Part shown: in pieces, positions 27,001-36,753 of the stretch
Layout of the letters: every line of letters starts with the position of its first letter
How positions within the stretch are numbered: position 1 is the first letter of the stretch
DNA from: Axinella damicornis
Lineage: Eukaryota > Porifera > Demospongiae > Axinellida > Axinellidae
DNA length: 64,000 nucleotides
Assembly (NCBI GenBank): GCA_963931865.1
Contig: OZ007508.1
Location: forward strand, 17,872,762 to 17,936,761
Reading direction: 5' to 3'
The notes under the pieces: generated by a model
What the model was told of the DNA's origin: nothing
What the model saw: only the letters and a program-made list of their open reading frames with translations
Database searches by the model: none
Program-made: the position numbers and the translations under genes

Positions 27001-30000
27001 GGATTTTCGGAAGATTTGTATTGCAGTTTGGGAATTCATAAGAGATACTAGAATACCCCTTACATCACCCTGCTTATGTATAGCTCTGCATTCTCCATCT
27101 AGTCTCAAGGAAGGTGGACAGACTGCTCTGGGACCAGCCCTTGTGATGAGCATCTTAATCGCCTCAAGGGCCACTGAGTCAAAGGTAATTTGCATGGACA
27201 TGCAGCATTGACCGTTTGATGAATGCTTTGATGAAGGATTACGGTTTTACACCGTATAGGTGATTGTCTGCACTGACGGTCTTGCCAACAAAGGAATTGG
27301 AAATTTGGAAGGTATATAAGCCATCTCCATAATAGCAGTAAAATAGCTAAATCAATACTATTTATGTTACAAATGCATTTTACCTTAACAGGTTATCACC
27401 ACGTAATTAAAGTATACTTCAAATGACACTAATGTGAATGCCCTTGTTGCTTTTAGGGTTGTTGACTGACCAGGAGTACGCAGATGCACAAACATTCTAT
27501 GAAGACCTTGGAGCCTTGGCTCAACAGAAAGGGTATGTAGAAGTTTCATCTGCTGATGTGCTCAAGAGGGTGGGCATGCATCTTCCATGGTTCAATACGT
27601 ACGTAGGTGTAGCATGTCACAAAGGTAGAGTGTCCTGACACAAAAGAATTCTGACACAGTAACCTAACCTCATTCATGTGTATTCCCTCTCCTACATAAT
27701 TTAACCTTGATTTCTGGTTGAAACATGAAAGAGTGTAGCTGGCACTATATTGGTGTACCCTATAGAATATACTACGTGCAGCTTGGGGCAAGCCTGAGTG
27801 AGCCCCACACTAGCTCTATATCGTACATTGTGCCGTAAATCACTTGCAGCTCTTATTTGCTTAATTGTTGTTGTGTCATGTGTTTTAGTCCGAAACCTAT
27901 ACACAATGCAACTGACTACCTAGGCAGTTGAACGAACCATGAGCAGTCTATCTCCTCAATGGCGACACAAAGATGTGGACCTACGTATCTATATATGCTA
28001 TTCACTGGCTAGGGCGATAGGGGCTACTGCATGGCAACAAAGATTCATGCGTCAATGCCACTGAATACTTGTATTGCTGCCTGACTCACTCACGGTTCGT
28101 GTGTTAGAAGTCATTCATGATGTGGACTGACCTCTTCAATGGCTTCAGCGATGGGGGCTGTACCTCATCGATTACGACAACAAGGACGGGGACTACTCAT
28201 GGACCTACCTATTCAATGGCTGGAGTGATAGGGACCACATGGCAACAAAGTTTCATCTGTCATTGCTGTTGTTGCCAGACTCAAGCATGTCCTGTACCAT
28301 ATGCAACATGTATACTTGCTTAGGCCATGTGTGACGTATCTGCTAGCCTGCTTTAGCTAGCCAGTGACTCACAGTTCCTGTGATATGCATGTGTGAATGT
28401 TTTGGGGTCATATTCTGCGACCTTAGGTTGAGCTATGCTCAGCATGATTCTGATGACAGTCATGTGCTCCATGTCCTGCTCATGGACTCGCTCATGCTCG
28501 CCCCACAATGTCCTGCATTCGACCTGTGTACGTTATAGATAACAAGCATGCAGTGGGTTTGAAGTGCAGGTCAGAGCAATCTTCTAAGTAGAGTTTGTTG
28601 TGACTTTCCATGCAGTGTTTTGGTGTCTCTGGTCACCATCAAAGGAACTGACTGTCGAGTACGAGAATTGGGGCTAGTTGCTGACAAAGCTGGAGGCCAG
28701 GCAAGAAGTACTTGGAATACTGAGAATCCTTGCAACACTCAAAACTCAGTGCCTTCACTAAGCTAAATGTCTGCCTGTGTGTTAGGTAATTTAATTGTAA
28801 GTGGAATTTCAGTCAGCTAGCTGATGTGTGCATGTTATAGTTAAAAGCAACCCCTTAGCTTGTCGCCAGTGATACACAAGACAGTTCTGATTGATTGAGC
28901 AGTGCTATGAACACATGTACGATACCAGATCAGTATTTGTTGCATAAACCCTCACACCTATACACTGACTCAGGGTCGCCGATTCTGAGTTACGTAAGTG
29001 TCCAAACTTGATATAGGTAGATAATCAAGTTTAGAACCCCATTTTACTTCGTTGTCCTGAGAAAGCAGAAACTGCCCATACTTACGGTCAGCATTTCCAT
29101 AATGTTGGCACAAACCTTGGAGTTAAAGCTGGCTGATTCTTGCTAGAAAGTCTGTAACTCATATAAGGTTCTGTGACCACCTTCGGCAGGTTGAACAATG
29201 GAAACGTTGCAGCAGATAGTTTGCAGCCTTTTTCCGCATATTGATATCCTGACTTGTATACTATATCTGTGTGAGGTGTTCTAGCTTTACATGGTTGTCA
29301 GTACATGTAGAGTCTATTACCGTAAATTGAGAAATATTCGAGTTGAAATTATTTCATGTGAAATATTTCATGTTTAAAAATTTTCGTAGCCCATCCGGGC
29401 AACGAAAAAATTTTAACACGAAACATTTTAACACGTGTACATTTGCGACGCCAAGAAATTCGAGCGATCTGGCATGGAGGAGTTCGAAAGAGTCTGTTGT
29501 ATTCGAGGCTACCATGTGTACAAAGAAATATGGGAGGCAGCAGCTGGGGAAATGCTGATATGTGAGAGGGAGCCACGCAACGCTCAAAAATAGTTCGTCT
29601 CACCTCCTGACCACGCTGCTTGCCTGTATCGCTCGTCACCTTCTCCACTTCCTTGTTCGCAAGAGGGATTGCCTGCGAGGGCAGACAGGAAGATAACGAC
29701 CCCCTGAGATCGGGAAGACCATCCTTCGGCTTGAAGTAGCTTCGAATTGACATCGTTGAACTGTTTCGCGTATGTAGAAGAACTAGAAGTGTTATAATTT
29801 TTCGTACCGTAAAATTATCGTTGTTTTAATAATTAGCTGTCGAAATATTTTCGTGCGTTTAATTTTCGTAGCCGTCTCTGTCTACGACAATATTTTAACA
29901 ACGAAACTTTCCCAAATTACGGTATACTAATTGTGTCAAAATGTACTGTCTTTGTCTGGAGCACTGTATGAGCACTCGAATACCTTACTATGTATCTTCC

Positions 30001-33000
30001 TCTGCACAGGTGAACATAGTTGATCCATTGACCATCACTCAACAGTTCGACAACATTATGGCAAACCCAATCATTGCAAGCCATGTAGTTGTCAAAGTCA
30101 TTGTTCACCAAAAGTTGTAAGTAGGTGATTTATACCAGTATAGTATAGTATAGCAGTTAGTATACACACATGGGTGAATGCCAGCAAGGCTAATGAGGGG
30201 ATGGGTTTATTCAGTGCCACTAATATGCAGAGTGTTGGTTGCCCGTGGTTGAGGTCAACCAACTTTTAGGGTGTAGCCCAAGTTTGGAGGGCTATAACGC
30301 AGTACGTACTTTGGCTAATTTTAAGTGAACTTATCTTGCAATTATGGCAACATGCACGCTTTGCGATCTTAGACCCTCCCTCCGTTATTTCAAAGCAACA
30401 TTAACATGGCCGATCTCAGCTCTGCCGATATCAATACGTTGTTTGTGCTTCTTGAAAAGTTCATATTCTTTAGAAGCGACTTTTGCAAGGTGAATATTTC
30501 AAACTACACAACTTCCCAGCCAACATTGAACGAATGATGAAATCGATCTTAGCTAGCTGTCCAAGGAGAAGCAGCACATGCAGTAATGGATATTTCTGAC
30601 TCTTGTGTATGATAACAAGAGTGAAGGTATATATGCCTTCTGATACTTAGCTTGCCTCTCCAATCCACGCCTTCACTTTGAGTTGTCACCGCCTCAATTG
30701 CAATGTCCTGATTCATGACTTCTCACAAGAATCTTGGTATTAATTTATTTGTATAGGTCACATGATGCATGCATGGGGTCTTAATGTTTTTGCTTACTTG
30801 TGCTTCCCATTCAGGTACATGCGTACACACGATACTAAAAGCAGTTTACTTCAAGTAGCCATTGGAAATGTAACTGCTCTCTCGGAGGTGACCTATGAGT
30901 ATGGTGTCAAAACCAAGGTGAAACCATCCGTTGAAATTCAGCCGCCAACTTCTGAAGTGGTTCCTGTTTTTCCTCAAGGTAGTAGTGAGTGTTGCCTAAC
31001 TGACAGGTTGCTAAGTTTGAAAAAAAGTTGGAGCACCTACCAACATTCCCGTGCTAGCAAATATGATAAGAAATGTCATTGTATAACTTGATTACACACT
31101 TTAGGTCAAAGTTTCATTCAACTGGCATGCATGCCAGGACTGGGATGTTCCAAAGTAGACTACCTGCATGCTGTTAAAGCTGCTCTAAGCTATTTTTGGT
31201 GTATGGTTCTCTGTTCCATTTCTTTTCGCCATTCTTTTAGCACCCTTCCATTTCTTTCTTTGCATCGTGGTTAGGTGACCTGGACATGGATGGCCCACTG
31301 GAGGTAGTAAAGCCAAAGACGATGCCTGTCCACAGTGCTCCGACTGAGGTTGCTCCACTAACTATTGATGGTGAACTACATTACCCCTTCCAGATACAGA
31401 TTGAATACACTGCTCACAATGGGTCACGGCTGATGAAAGTCATCACCGATGTAAAGCCTCTCACCCGTGATAGAAACATCGCAGAGAAAGGTCTGTCCCT
31501 GTATTGCTACTTCAAACTCCTTCGCATTGTGTTGTGAGTTTAGAAAAATTGGATGTGATCACTTGTAATGACACTCTCATATTGATTCTTCAGACGCTGA
31601 TCTGAAAGTAGTTGGAACTCATGCTTCCCAGACTAGTGCTAGCCTTGCACAGGAGGGAGAGTATTCCCAGTCAAGACTGAGTGCTTTTGCAGTAAAGAAA
31701 CTCCTTAAAAAATCATCGTAAGTTACTTCTTATGTAGCTGGCTATCAGTGACTAGCCCCAAGGAAGTATACCTAATATCCATTGTTCATACCAGTGTGAC
31801 TTATACCCAAAATATTGGTACTGTAAAATCAGTTAGTCACATGCTGGAAGTTACTCCTTTTCACCCATAACTAGTGCATACGTATAATACGCAGGAAAGT
31901 CAATTGCGGGAAGCTAATTGCGGGAAGCTCTCTCTGTAGAAAGATGATGGCTGTGTCGATACCTGGCTATCAATGGTTGGTTTACTGCCTGTGTTATGAG
32001 CACGATGAATAAACTTCAAAAGGCTGTACTATACATCGTAACTGGAGCCCATAACGAGAAGGAGCATCCAACTGGCATCATAGCCATAGAACAGTGTCAG
32101 TCTAACCTCAGCAACCTGATTTGGTACCTGGTTACATAATAAGTGGTGCCACTCGAGCGCATCCTATAAACTATATTGGTTACTGGTTTTCTTTGATGCT
32201 GCCATATGACAAATGACATGATACATTTGCACGGGTATTGTTCATTAGACAATGCAGAATACTACATGGCCCATGCCTTCACTCAGGTGTATTGCGTACT
32301 TTCTACAGAGGGGACAGTAGAGAGAAGAGAACACAGTATGCATCTGCAATGGAAAAGATCATTCCTCTCGAGCACTGCCTTCGAGACAAACAAGAGGTAT
32401 TATACATTGTAGGTCTCCCACATGCAGTCTCTATTCAGAACAAAAGTTGGTATGGTACACACCATTAACATGGAAGTCACTTGACAAGAAAGATATTGTA
32501 AGAGTAACAAGAACAGATGGTAGATTGACCTGAAGTAATTTGCTCATGATGGTTCTTTCTCTTAATTCGTGGTTATATAATGCAAGTACCTAGCTTCTAG
32601 CATCTCCTACCAGCATAGCGTCCCCTATAAGTATACGGCATTCATACAGTCATAAAATCTCTGTAAGTACTCGGACTGCACTACCAATACCATTACATTG
32701 AGACCTGCAATATATATAAGTTGAGGATATGGAACACTACTGCTGCATCATTACTCCCACTGACCATCCACCACTTCTCATGCGAAATAGAAACTTAGTT
32801 TCGCCATGTACTTCAACAGTTTGATGCCATTGTATATATACTAGCAAGTTAAGGAACATGATCAATCTAGTAGGTGTATTCTACACTGTCCTTCGTTTGC
32901 TTATTCTGCGTTATGAGCATTCTCAACATTTCTCCATTTGTTGTCAAACAGAAGGAGCAGCGGGCCAGCAGTAACCACTGTACATACAGTGGCGACGAAA

Positions 33001-33651
33001 TGGTTCCAGAATGTGCTGGGGGTATTGGAATACCCAGGAGGGAGGTAAAGCTTTACTTTGTAGTGACACGCCACATGGAGGAAATGTTTCATGATTTTTA
33101 GAATCAATTACAAACACTTGAATTTTGTAACTGCAAAATTATATTTGTCATCACGCTCACAGAGCACCAGGTACTTCCTTCTGGTTAGCTATATCACTTG
33201 TAGGGGGTGTAGTTGTAAGTTATGACCCTTTGATGACATCATAGAGAAGTTTATGTGATTGACCACAGGCTAAGAAGCTGTTGAGACAGAAGGATGTTGA
33301 CGATGAGATGGCAGCTCTAGTGTACCAAATGAAAGTGAGTGAACAAGTTTATTGCATTTTAGATTTGCATTTATACTATCAACTTGAAGTGGCTCACATT
33401 TACGGCTTGCTTCAATTAACATCTGTACGTGATGTCACATACTGCATGCCAATGACAGTCGAAGCAAGCAATGGCAGCCAAACGCTCATAGCTCCACCTG
33501 GTTCTGTGGTGCTCACTAGTTAATCATGGACCAATACTCTAGTGTGATGATACAGATATGAACTGACATCGTATGGAATTATATTTGCCTGTTGGTGTGA
33601 CAACATTTGCTCCTTTTTTCTGACCTACAGCATTCCCATACCTCAGATTGA
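12619..33651 (+). CDS. SEFIR domain, Cys-pair zinc site and vWA domain protein
   Basis: Exons by eye: 12619-12731 (ATG), 17760-17855, 18694-18805, 20337-20399, 20932-21727, 24042-24238, 25161-25352, 25818-25949, 26326-26415, 26504-26655, 27103-27184, 27260-27311, 27457-27532, 28616-28700 (GC donor), 30010-30116, 30815-30978, 31275-31490, 31594-31717, 32952-33044, 33269-33334, 33631-33651. Phases agree through 31717. From 32952 on they do not join cleanly, so an exon is probably missed and the C-terminus is provisional. The protein is about 1000 residues: Ser/Asp-rich N-terminus (1-128), SEFIR (about 166-310), Cys-pair zinc site (about 394-470), vWA (about 507-700), then a beta-rich and helical tail. 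The vWA half resembles the Sec23/24-like module of circularly permuted Ras protein 1; no Ras domain is seen. SEFIR domains act in IL-17-type receptor signalling. The function of the fusion is unknown. Confidence 0.78.
12898..13002. mobile_element. Short inverted-repeat element
   Basis: CAGTGCTGAATGCGCATGCG at the left and the exact inverted end finishing CATTCAGCACTG at 13002 enclose about 60 bp without coding capacity. It lies in the first intron of the SEFIR-vWA gene. Confidence 0.7.
13052..13530 (-). pseudogene. Zinc-finger fragment of a transposon-like gene
   Basis: On the minus strand the frame 13396-13052 encodes a C-x2-C then H-x5-H arrangement (CGKLFCSGC followed by HIKSKKH) and a helical stretch ERLQSNEAHERDIA. 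This resembles the N-terminal finger of hAT-related or CGGBP1-like mobile proteins. Upstream, matching residues are spread over other minus frames to about 13530, so the copy is frameshifted. No transposase core is present. It sits in an intron of the SEFIR-vWA gene. The family assignment is from memory and tentative. Confidence 0.45.
13869..14520. mobile_element. Nested fold-back element, about 650 bp
   Basis: The outer ends (TAGTGCTACTCACGTGACC at the left, its inverse at the right) pair across the whole element. Each half contains its own hairpin: arms around CAATCTAGTTAACGG and a centre CCTTCGGC, at about 14040-14160 and 14220-14340. The result is a palindrome of palindromes with no coding capacity. 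Confidence 0.85.
14530..16794. other. Intronic stretch without genes
   Basis: This part of the first SEFIR-vWA intron shows no open frame with recognisable protein features. Apart from the 42-bp tandem repeat and a poly-C run, nothing stands out. Confidence 0.5.
15841..15924. repeat. Two-copy tandem repeat, 42 bp
   Basis: The unit starting TGTTACATAAGAGGTTCC is present twice back to back and identical by eye, in the large first intron. A C run of about 18 lies nearby at 15658-15676. Confidence 0.85.
16795..17220. mobile_element. Non-autonomous element with AGGGGCGGCGGCAC ends
   Basis: AGGGGCGGCGGCAC at the left and GTGCCGCCGCCCCT at the right are exact inverted termini. Next to the left end are long G and C runs (16809-16870) that can themselves pair. 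No coding potential; a MITE-type insertion is the simplest reading. Confidence 0.7.
17290..17700. repeat. Dispersed repeat with internal 27-28 bp tandem units
   Basis: About seven degenerate units carrying CGTCCGCTTCAGCTGCTGCT lie at 17342-17530. The flanks continue to CTAGTCCCGCCCC and CATCCCACTTCCGTCA. The same sequence lies in the opposite orientation at 62935-63170, where most tandem units are lost. The protein-like frames here come from the tandem units and are not genes. Confidence 0.75.
18035..18072. repeat. Poly-C run
   Basis: An almost uninterrupted C run of about 30 in an intron of the SEFIR-vWA gene. Confidence 0.9.
20932..21727 (+). other. SEFIR-domain exon
   Basis: One 796-bp exon encodes the whole domain. 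KVFLLYCRD is the first beta strand. LLLADLLNSCGG is helix 1 leading to the Gly pair. NWSVWTEKMIETSDFVV and VCTP match the conserved W-x3-M and VCT blocks of SEFIR/TIR-like folds. FIPVFL and a VPSNLQ block follow. The order and spacing fit SEFIR better than canonical TIR. A basic, proline-rich stretch follows (PPSRIIRPPRMGR). Confidence 0.75.
22310..22790. repeat. Dispersed repeat Z, copy 1
   Basis: This stretch (for example GATCGCTGAATTAGAAGTG) returns in inverted orientation at 49080-49510 with moderate divergence. It carries no convincing reading frame. Part of the 5'-22 to 24-kb intron cluster of mobile DNA. Confidence 0.7.
22805..23309. repeat. Dispersed repeat X, copy 1
   Basis: About 500 bp matching 47523-48070 in the same orientation, ending in GGTTGCCCCTCGT. 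Marker blocks are CTTCCGGTGGCAGTACCGTT and TGCCAAAACTCACTGTGCTG. Isolated copies of the inverted end (GGGGCAACCGCACTCCTGGT) also occur at 18255 and, degenerate, at 23793. Confidence 0.75.
23313..23590. mobile_element. Fold-back element Y, copy 1
   Basis: The ends GAGTAATAAAAAACATTTG and CAAATGTTTTTTATTACTTG are inverted, and the arms pair over roughly 120 bp on each side, including GGATACCAGAACGGCAAAAA. A second copy lies at 48815-49065. No coding capacity. Confidence 0.8.
24042..27311 (+). other. Zinc site and vWA domain exons
   Basis: Exon 24042-24238 carries the pair CNNRNC and exon 25161-25352 begins WLCEFCGTEN, a C-x2-C zinc-ribbon half like that ahead of the vWA domain in Sec23/24 proteins. 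The vWA domain follows with its metal site DISGS (about 25317), RVVVVTFSDEV and VIVCTDGLAN. All metal-site residues that can be recognised are present, so ion binding is likely intact. Confidence 0.75.
29318..29924. mobile_element. pogo/Tigger-like element remnant with TA-flanked inverted ends
   Basis: TACCGTAAATTGAGAAA at the left and TTTCCCAAATTACGGTA at the right are inverted with two mismatches, each bordered by TA as in the Tc1/mariner/pogo superfamily. The minus-strand frame 29753-29349 starts MSIRSYFKPKDGLPD, which resembles the leader of a pogo-like transposase family of marine invertebrates, but no helix-turn-helix or DDE core follows. It is therefore a deleted, non-autonomous copy in an intron of the SEFIR-vWA gene. 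The family is inferred. Confidence 0.5.
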
Positions 33652-34831
33652 TGCAAGTGAAGTTGTACATAAACTCTAAAGTTTACTTTTATACACTAAC
33701 AGTCCAGCCAAACTATTATAGTTATTATCACACTTACGTGCCTAGATGCATACTGGTATTTCCCCAAATTACCAATCCTACTATGAGATGTATACAATCC
33801 TATACTGTTTAGTACGTGATAAAATATTAACACTTTAACCGATAAAGCCGTCTACAGACAGCATGAGACTTTCATCAGTGATGTCACACTTCTGGCAATG
33901 TCCTTGGGACTTGGGCTCTGCGCCAGCAGAGAGGGCGGGACGTCGACAGGGGGAGGTGGGTGGGTTTCAGCACTGAGCCTAGGTAGCATGGCCGCTTCTG
34001 GGCTTGGCCTTGAAAAGCTCTTGGTTGGAGCTGGGTGGGCTGTTTCTCTCCTTTGCACAAATGGGCTGAGTAAAACAGCCCTCTCGCCTAGCAGGGCCTC
34101 CTTTTCTGGCAGTGAAGAGTTTTTCTCGGTCTAGACGAGCGATTTTCGGCAGAGAGCTGTGGCTATTGAATGACCCTTGATGGGTGCATGGGTGTGGTTA
34201 AAGTCACAAATGTGTAGAGGATTGCTGCAAGGTCATGTGTGTGGAGTTTGGGTGGCTGAAAAGCAGAGAGAACTGGAGGTTTAATGCACCAACAAGCTAA
34301 GAGAGACCTCCGGAGAGAAACAATCTATCGGTTAATGGGTTAAGGAATGTTATCAACCAGTGAGCTCATGATGACATCGTCTTCATGCAGTGATGTCATC
34401 AGTCACTCTTGCAGTCATGATCATGATCTCCCATAAGCACATAGGAGTTTGGTGACCTATACTCGGGTGTCATGATCAAATGTGGAATCTGCATGGTACC
34501 ATGAAGTTTATGATGCACCATACGGTTTTAAACATCCTGACAGTCAGTGGTATATTATATTGCTTTAAACTTGAACCAAATGCTGCAGTGTATACGAAAT
34601 CAACTGTACATTAAGTTCCAGGGAGTCTGCATAAATTATGGGGGTCCAATTATTTGATAAGGGAACTTGTAGTTCAGTACAAATTAGATCCATCCATTAC
34701 TGAAAATTAGATCCACAGGGGTCCCGGGAAAATTTGATCACATTATTATCGAAGGAGTATGTATTATATTATGTCTAACTCCCTATAGATTTAACAATGA
34801 GTGCCATGCACTATAATTATGTATGATGATA

Positions 34832-34944
34832 CTAGCCTCATTCCCAGTCCCACGCCCAGCTTTTCGTCGCTGCTTAGTACGGTAAAGTGCTTTACCGTAC
34901 TAAGCAGCGACGAAAAGCTGGGCGTGGGACTGGGTACGAGGCTA
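34832..34944. mobile_element. Hairpin element, AGCCTCRTTCCCAG ends
   Basis: TAGCCTCATTCCCAGTCCCA and its inverse ending ACGAGGCTA pair almost perfectly along their length around CGGTAAAGTGCTTTACCG, giving a 113-bp hairpin. The ends relate it to many short copies elsewhere (9200, 37503, 44311, 45358, 45961, 46775). Confidence 0.8.
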
Positions 34945-35302
34945 TGATACATGTAGTAGTCATGAATAAGGATTCTTACTTCACATATGGCAATCGCTGT
35001 CGCAGCTGTAATACATAGCCAATTAAATTCCTGAGCAAAAGCCACTCTATGGCCACGTCCCAGACTCTTTCCCTTGGTGTAGCCACACACAACTATACAC
35101 TGGATGGGCACCCCTTGTTTGCAATGAAAGTACCAAAGTCATAATTATAGCTATGTTGGTGATCTTATTAGACTTATAAAATTATACCTTTCAACTAGCC
35201 AAAGCTGATGAGATATCGATGGGAAGGGTCATTGCAGCATAGACCGTACTTTAATGCGTATCACACATAAATGTGACAAGAGTTGCGTCCCCTCGCCTCA
35301 GA

Positions 35303-35366
35303 TAGTCTCGGAACCGGAACCAGACCCTTATAATTCGCATGTGCGAAGGGTCTGGTTCCAAGACTA
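35303..35366. mobile_element. AGTCTCG-family hairpin copy
   Basis: ATAGTCTCGGAACCGGAACC with GGTCTGGTTCCAAGACTAT as the inverted end, and a loop around TTCGCATGTGCGAA. Confidence 0.65.
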
Positions 35367-36235
35367 TAATAATTATAGAGCATAATAGAGACTCAAGACA
35401 CGCCCTCCAGCTCTTCTGGGGTCTGCACTGTGCCCGTTTTGTTTCTGTCCGTTCTTGAGGTGTCTCTGTCCGTGATCGCCTACCCACTCACCTCCGCAAG
35501 AGTATGAACACGGAATTGCACGGCGGTAAGCTGGTAGGATAGCTTGAACCAGACAGTAAAGTATCAGAGTTGGAGGAATTAGAAATTCCTCCTCCCTCTC
35601 CGCTAGTCTCGTTTCCAGACCGTTTTTCACGCACTGAAGGGAAATGTCTGGTGAACGGCAGGCCTATTCTGTTCTCATTCCTTGGCAAAGGTGGTGACGA
35701 ATCATTCAGTGTAAGACATATATGTGCCATCACAGAACGCTCATTATATACAAAGGTTGTCTTCCTCGGACAGGTTCCAAACGCCAAGGATTCCCTGGGA
35801 AGAAAGAAGTATCAGAGATAATCTTACTGGCATTCACTGCCAATTGGAAGCTCACAAACTCATCCATGAACAACCTTAATCGTAATCTGCTTTCATGATC
35901 AGTTATGTGTACCCTATAGTCTCCTGCATGCCACCTTAGCTTTCTTGGTTGCCGTTATTTCCATGTACGCATGCAACACAACCTGATTGGGCCGCCGGCA
36001 TTCTGACTGGTGGAATGAGATCAGAAAATGGTCGTTCACCGGACTGTTATTCCTCTCTGCTTGTGAAATATGGTGTCTTACTCCAGGCATATGTAGCTAT
36101 ATTAGAGTGCTAGTTTGTGTCTGTTGCCTATGTGTAAAAGTGTTCTGTTGCTCCAAAGCACCTCGGTAGCCATTGCCATAGCAACAGTGTTTTCCTCCAT
36201 CATTATTGCAATGTACAATAAGGAAGGTTATGTGA

Positions 36236-36606
36236 AATGTATTGGGAAATGTATACTTAGTTTCGCTAGCCAAAAATCTCTAGAGTACGAAGAGTGTGAG
36301 CAACTTGATTCTGGCGGTGGTGGTGCGCTGTCACAAGGTGCAGGGCATGACGGAAGCTTTTTTGATAGCATAATCCTTGGCATATTTATCTGCTGTCTCG
36401 CTCAAGAAAAGCGGTAAATACGGCTTTTTGGTGAACTGAACTGCTCGTTTTTGCACAGCTATACAGCGTATCCGTAAAAGCTTCTGTCATGCCCTGCATC
36501 TTGTGACAGCGCACCTCCACCACCAGAATCAAGTTGCTCACACTCTTCGTACTAGAGGTTTTTGGTTAGAGAAATTAAGTATACATTTCCAATACGTTCG
36601 ATCTTT
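36236..36606. repeat. Inverted repeat, about 120-bp arms
   Basis: The left arm (about 36240-36362, with TGAGCAACTTGATTCTGG) pairs with the right arm (about 36476-36606, with CCAGAATCAAGTTGCTCA) around a spacer of about 110 bp. It lies just upstream of the Death-domain exon. Confidence 0.8.
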
Positions 36607-36753
36607 TTTGTCACTGCTTGCTACTTAATAGCGATGCGATAATAATAATACTTGGTAGTATCTTCATGTGGATAATTGTATTTAAGATTACTGTTCAGTG
36701 GGCTGGCCCACTAATGTTCTTAGCCCCTATACCTTCTTTCAATCTGCATGTAG

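Larger units (their letters stand above)
33652..36753. other. Spacer between the SEFIR-vWA gene and the Death/NB-ARC gene
   Basis: No gene could be supported. It holds three inverted repeats (34832-34944, 35303-35366 and 36236-36606). The start codon and first exon(s) of the Death-domain gene should lie here but were not recognised. It is also possible that the two genes are joined by unseen exons. Confidence 0.5.

Noticed and set aside
35488..35821. Coding frames on both strands upstream of the Death gene
   Set aside because: They overlap an AGTCTCG-type half hairpin, have no domain features and no splice context in phase with the Death exon.
36618..36753. Direct upstream extension of the Death-domain exon as coding sequence
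   Set aside because: The frame is open but starts without ATG and crosses a good acceptor (CTGCATGTAG); an intron end is the better reading.
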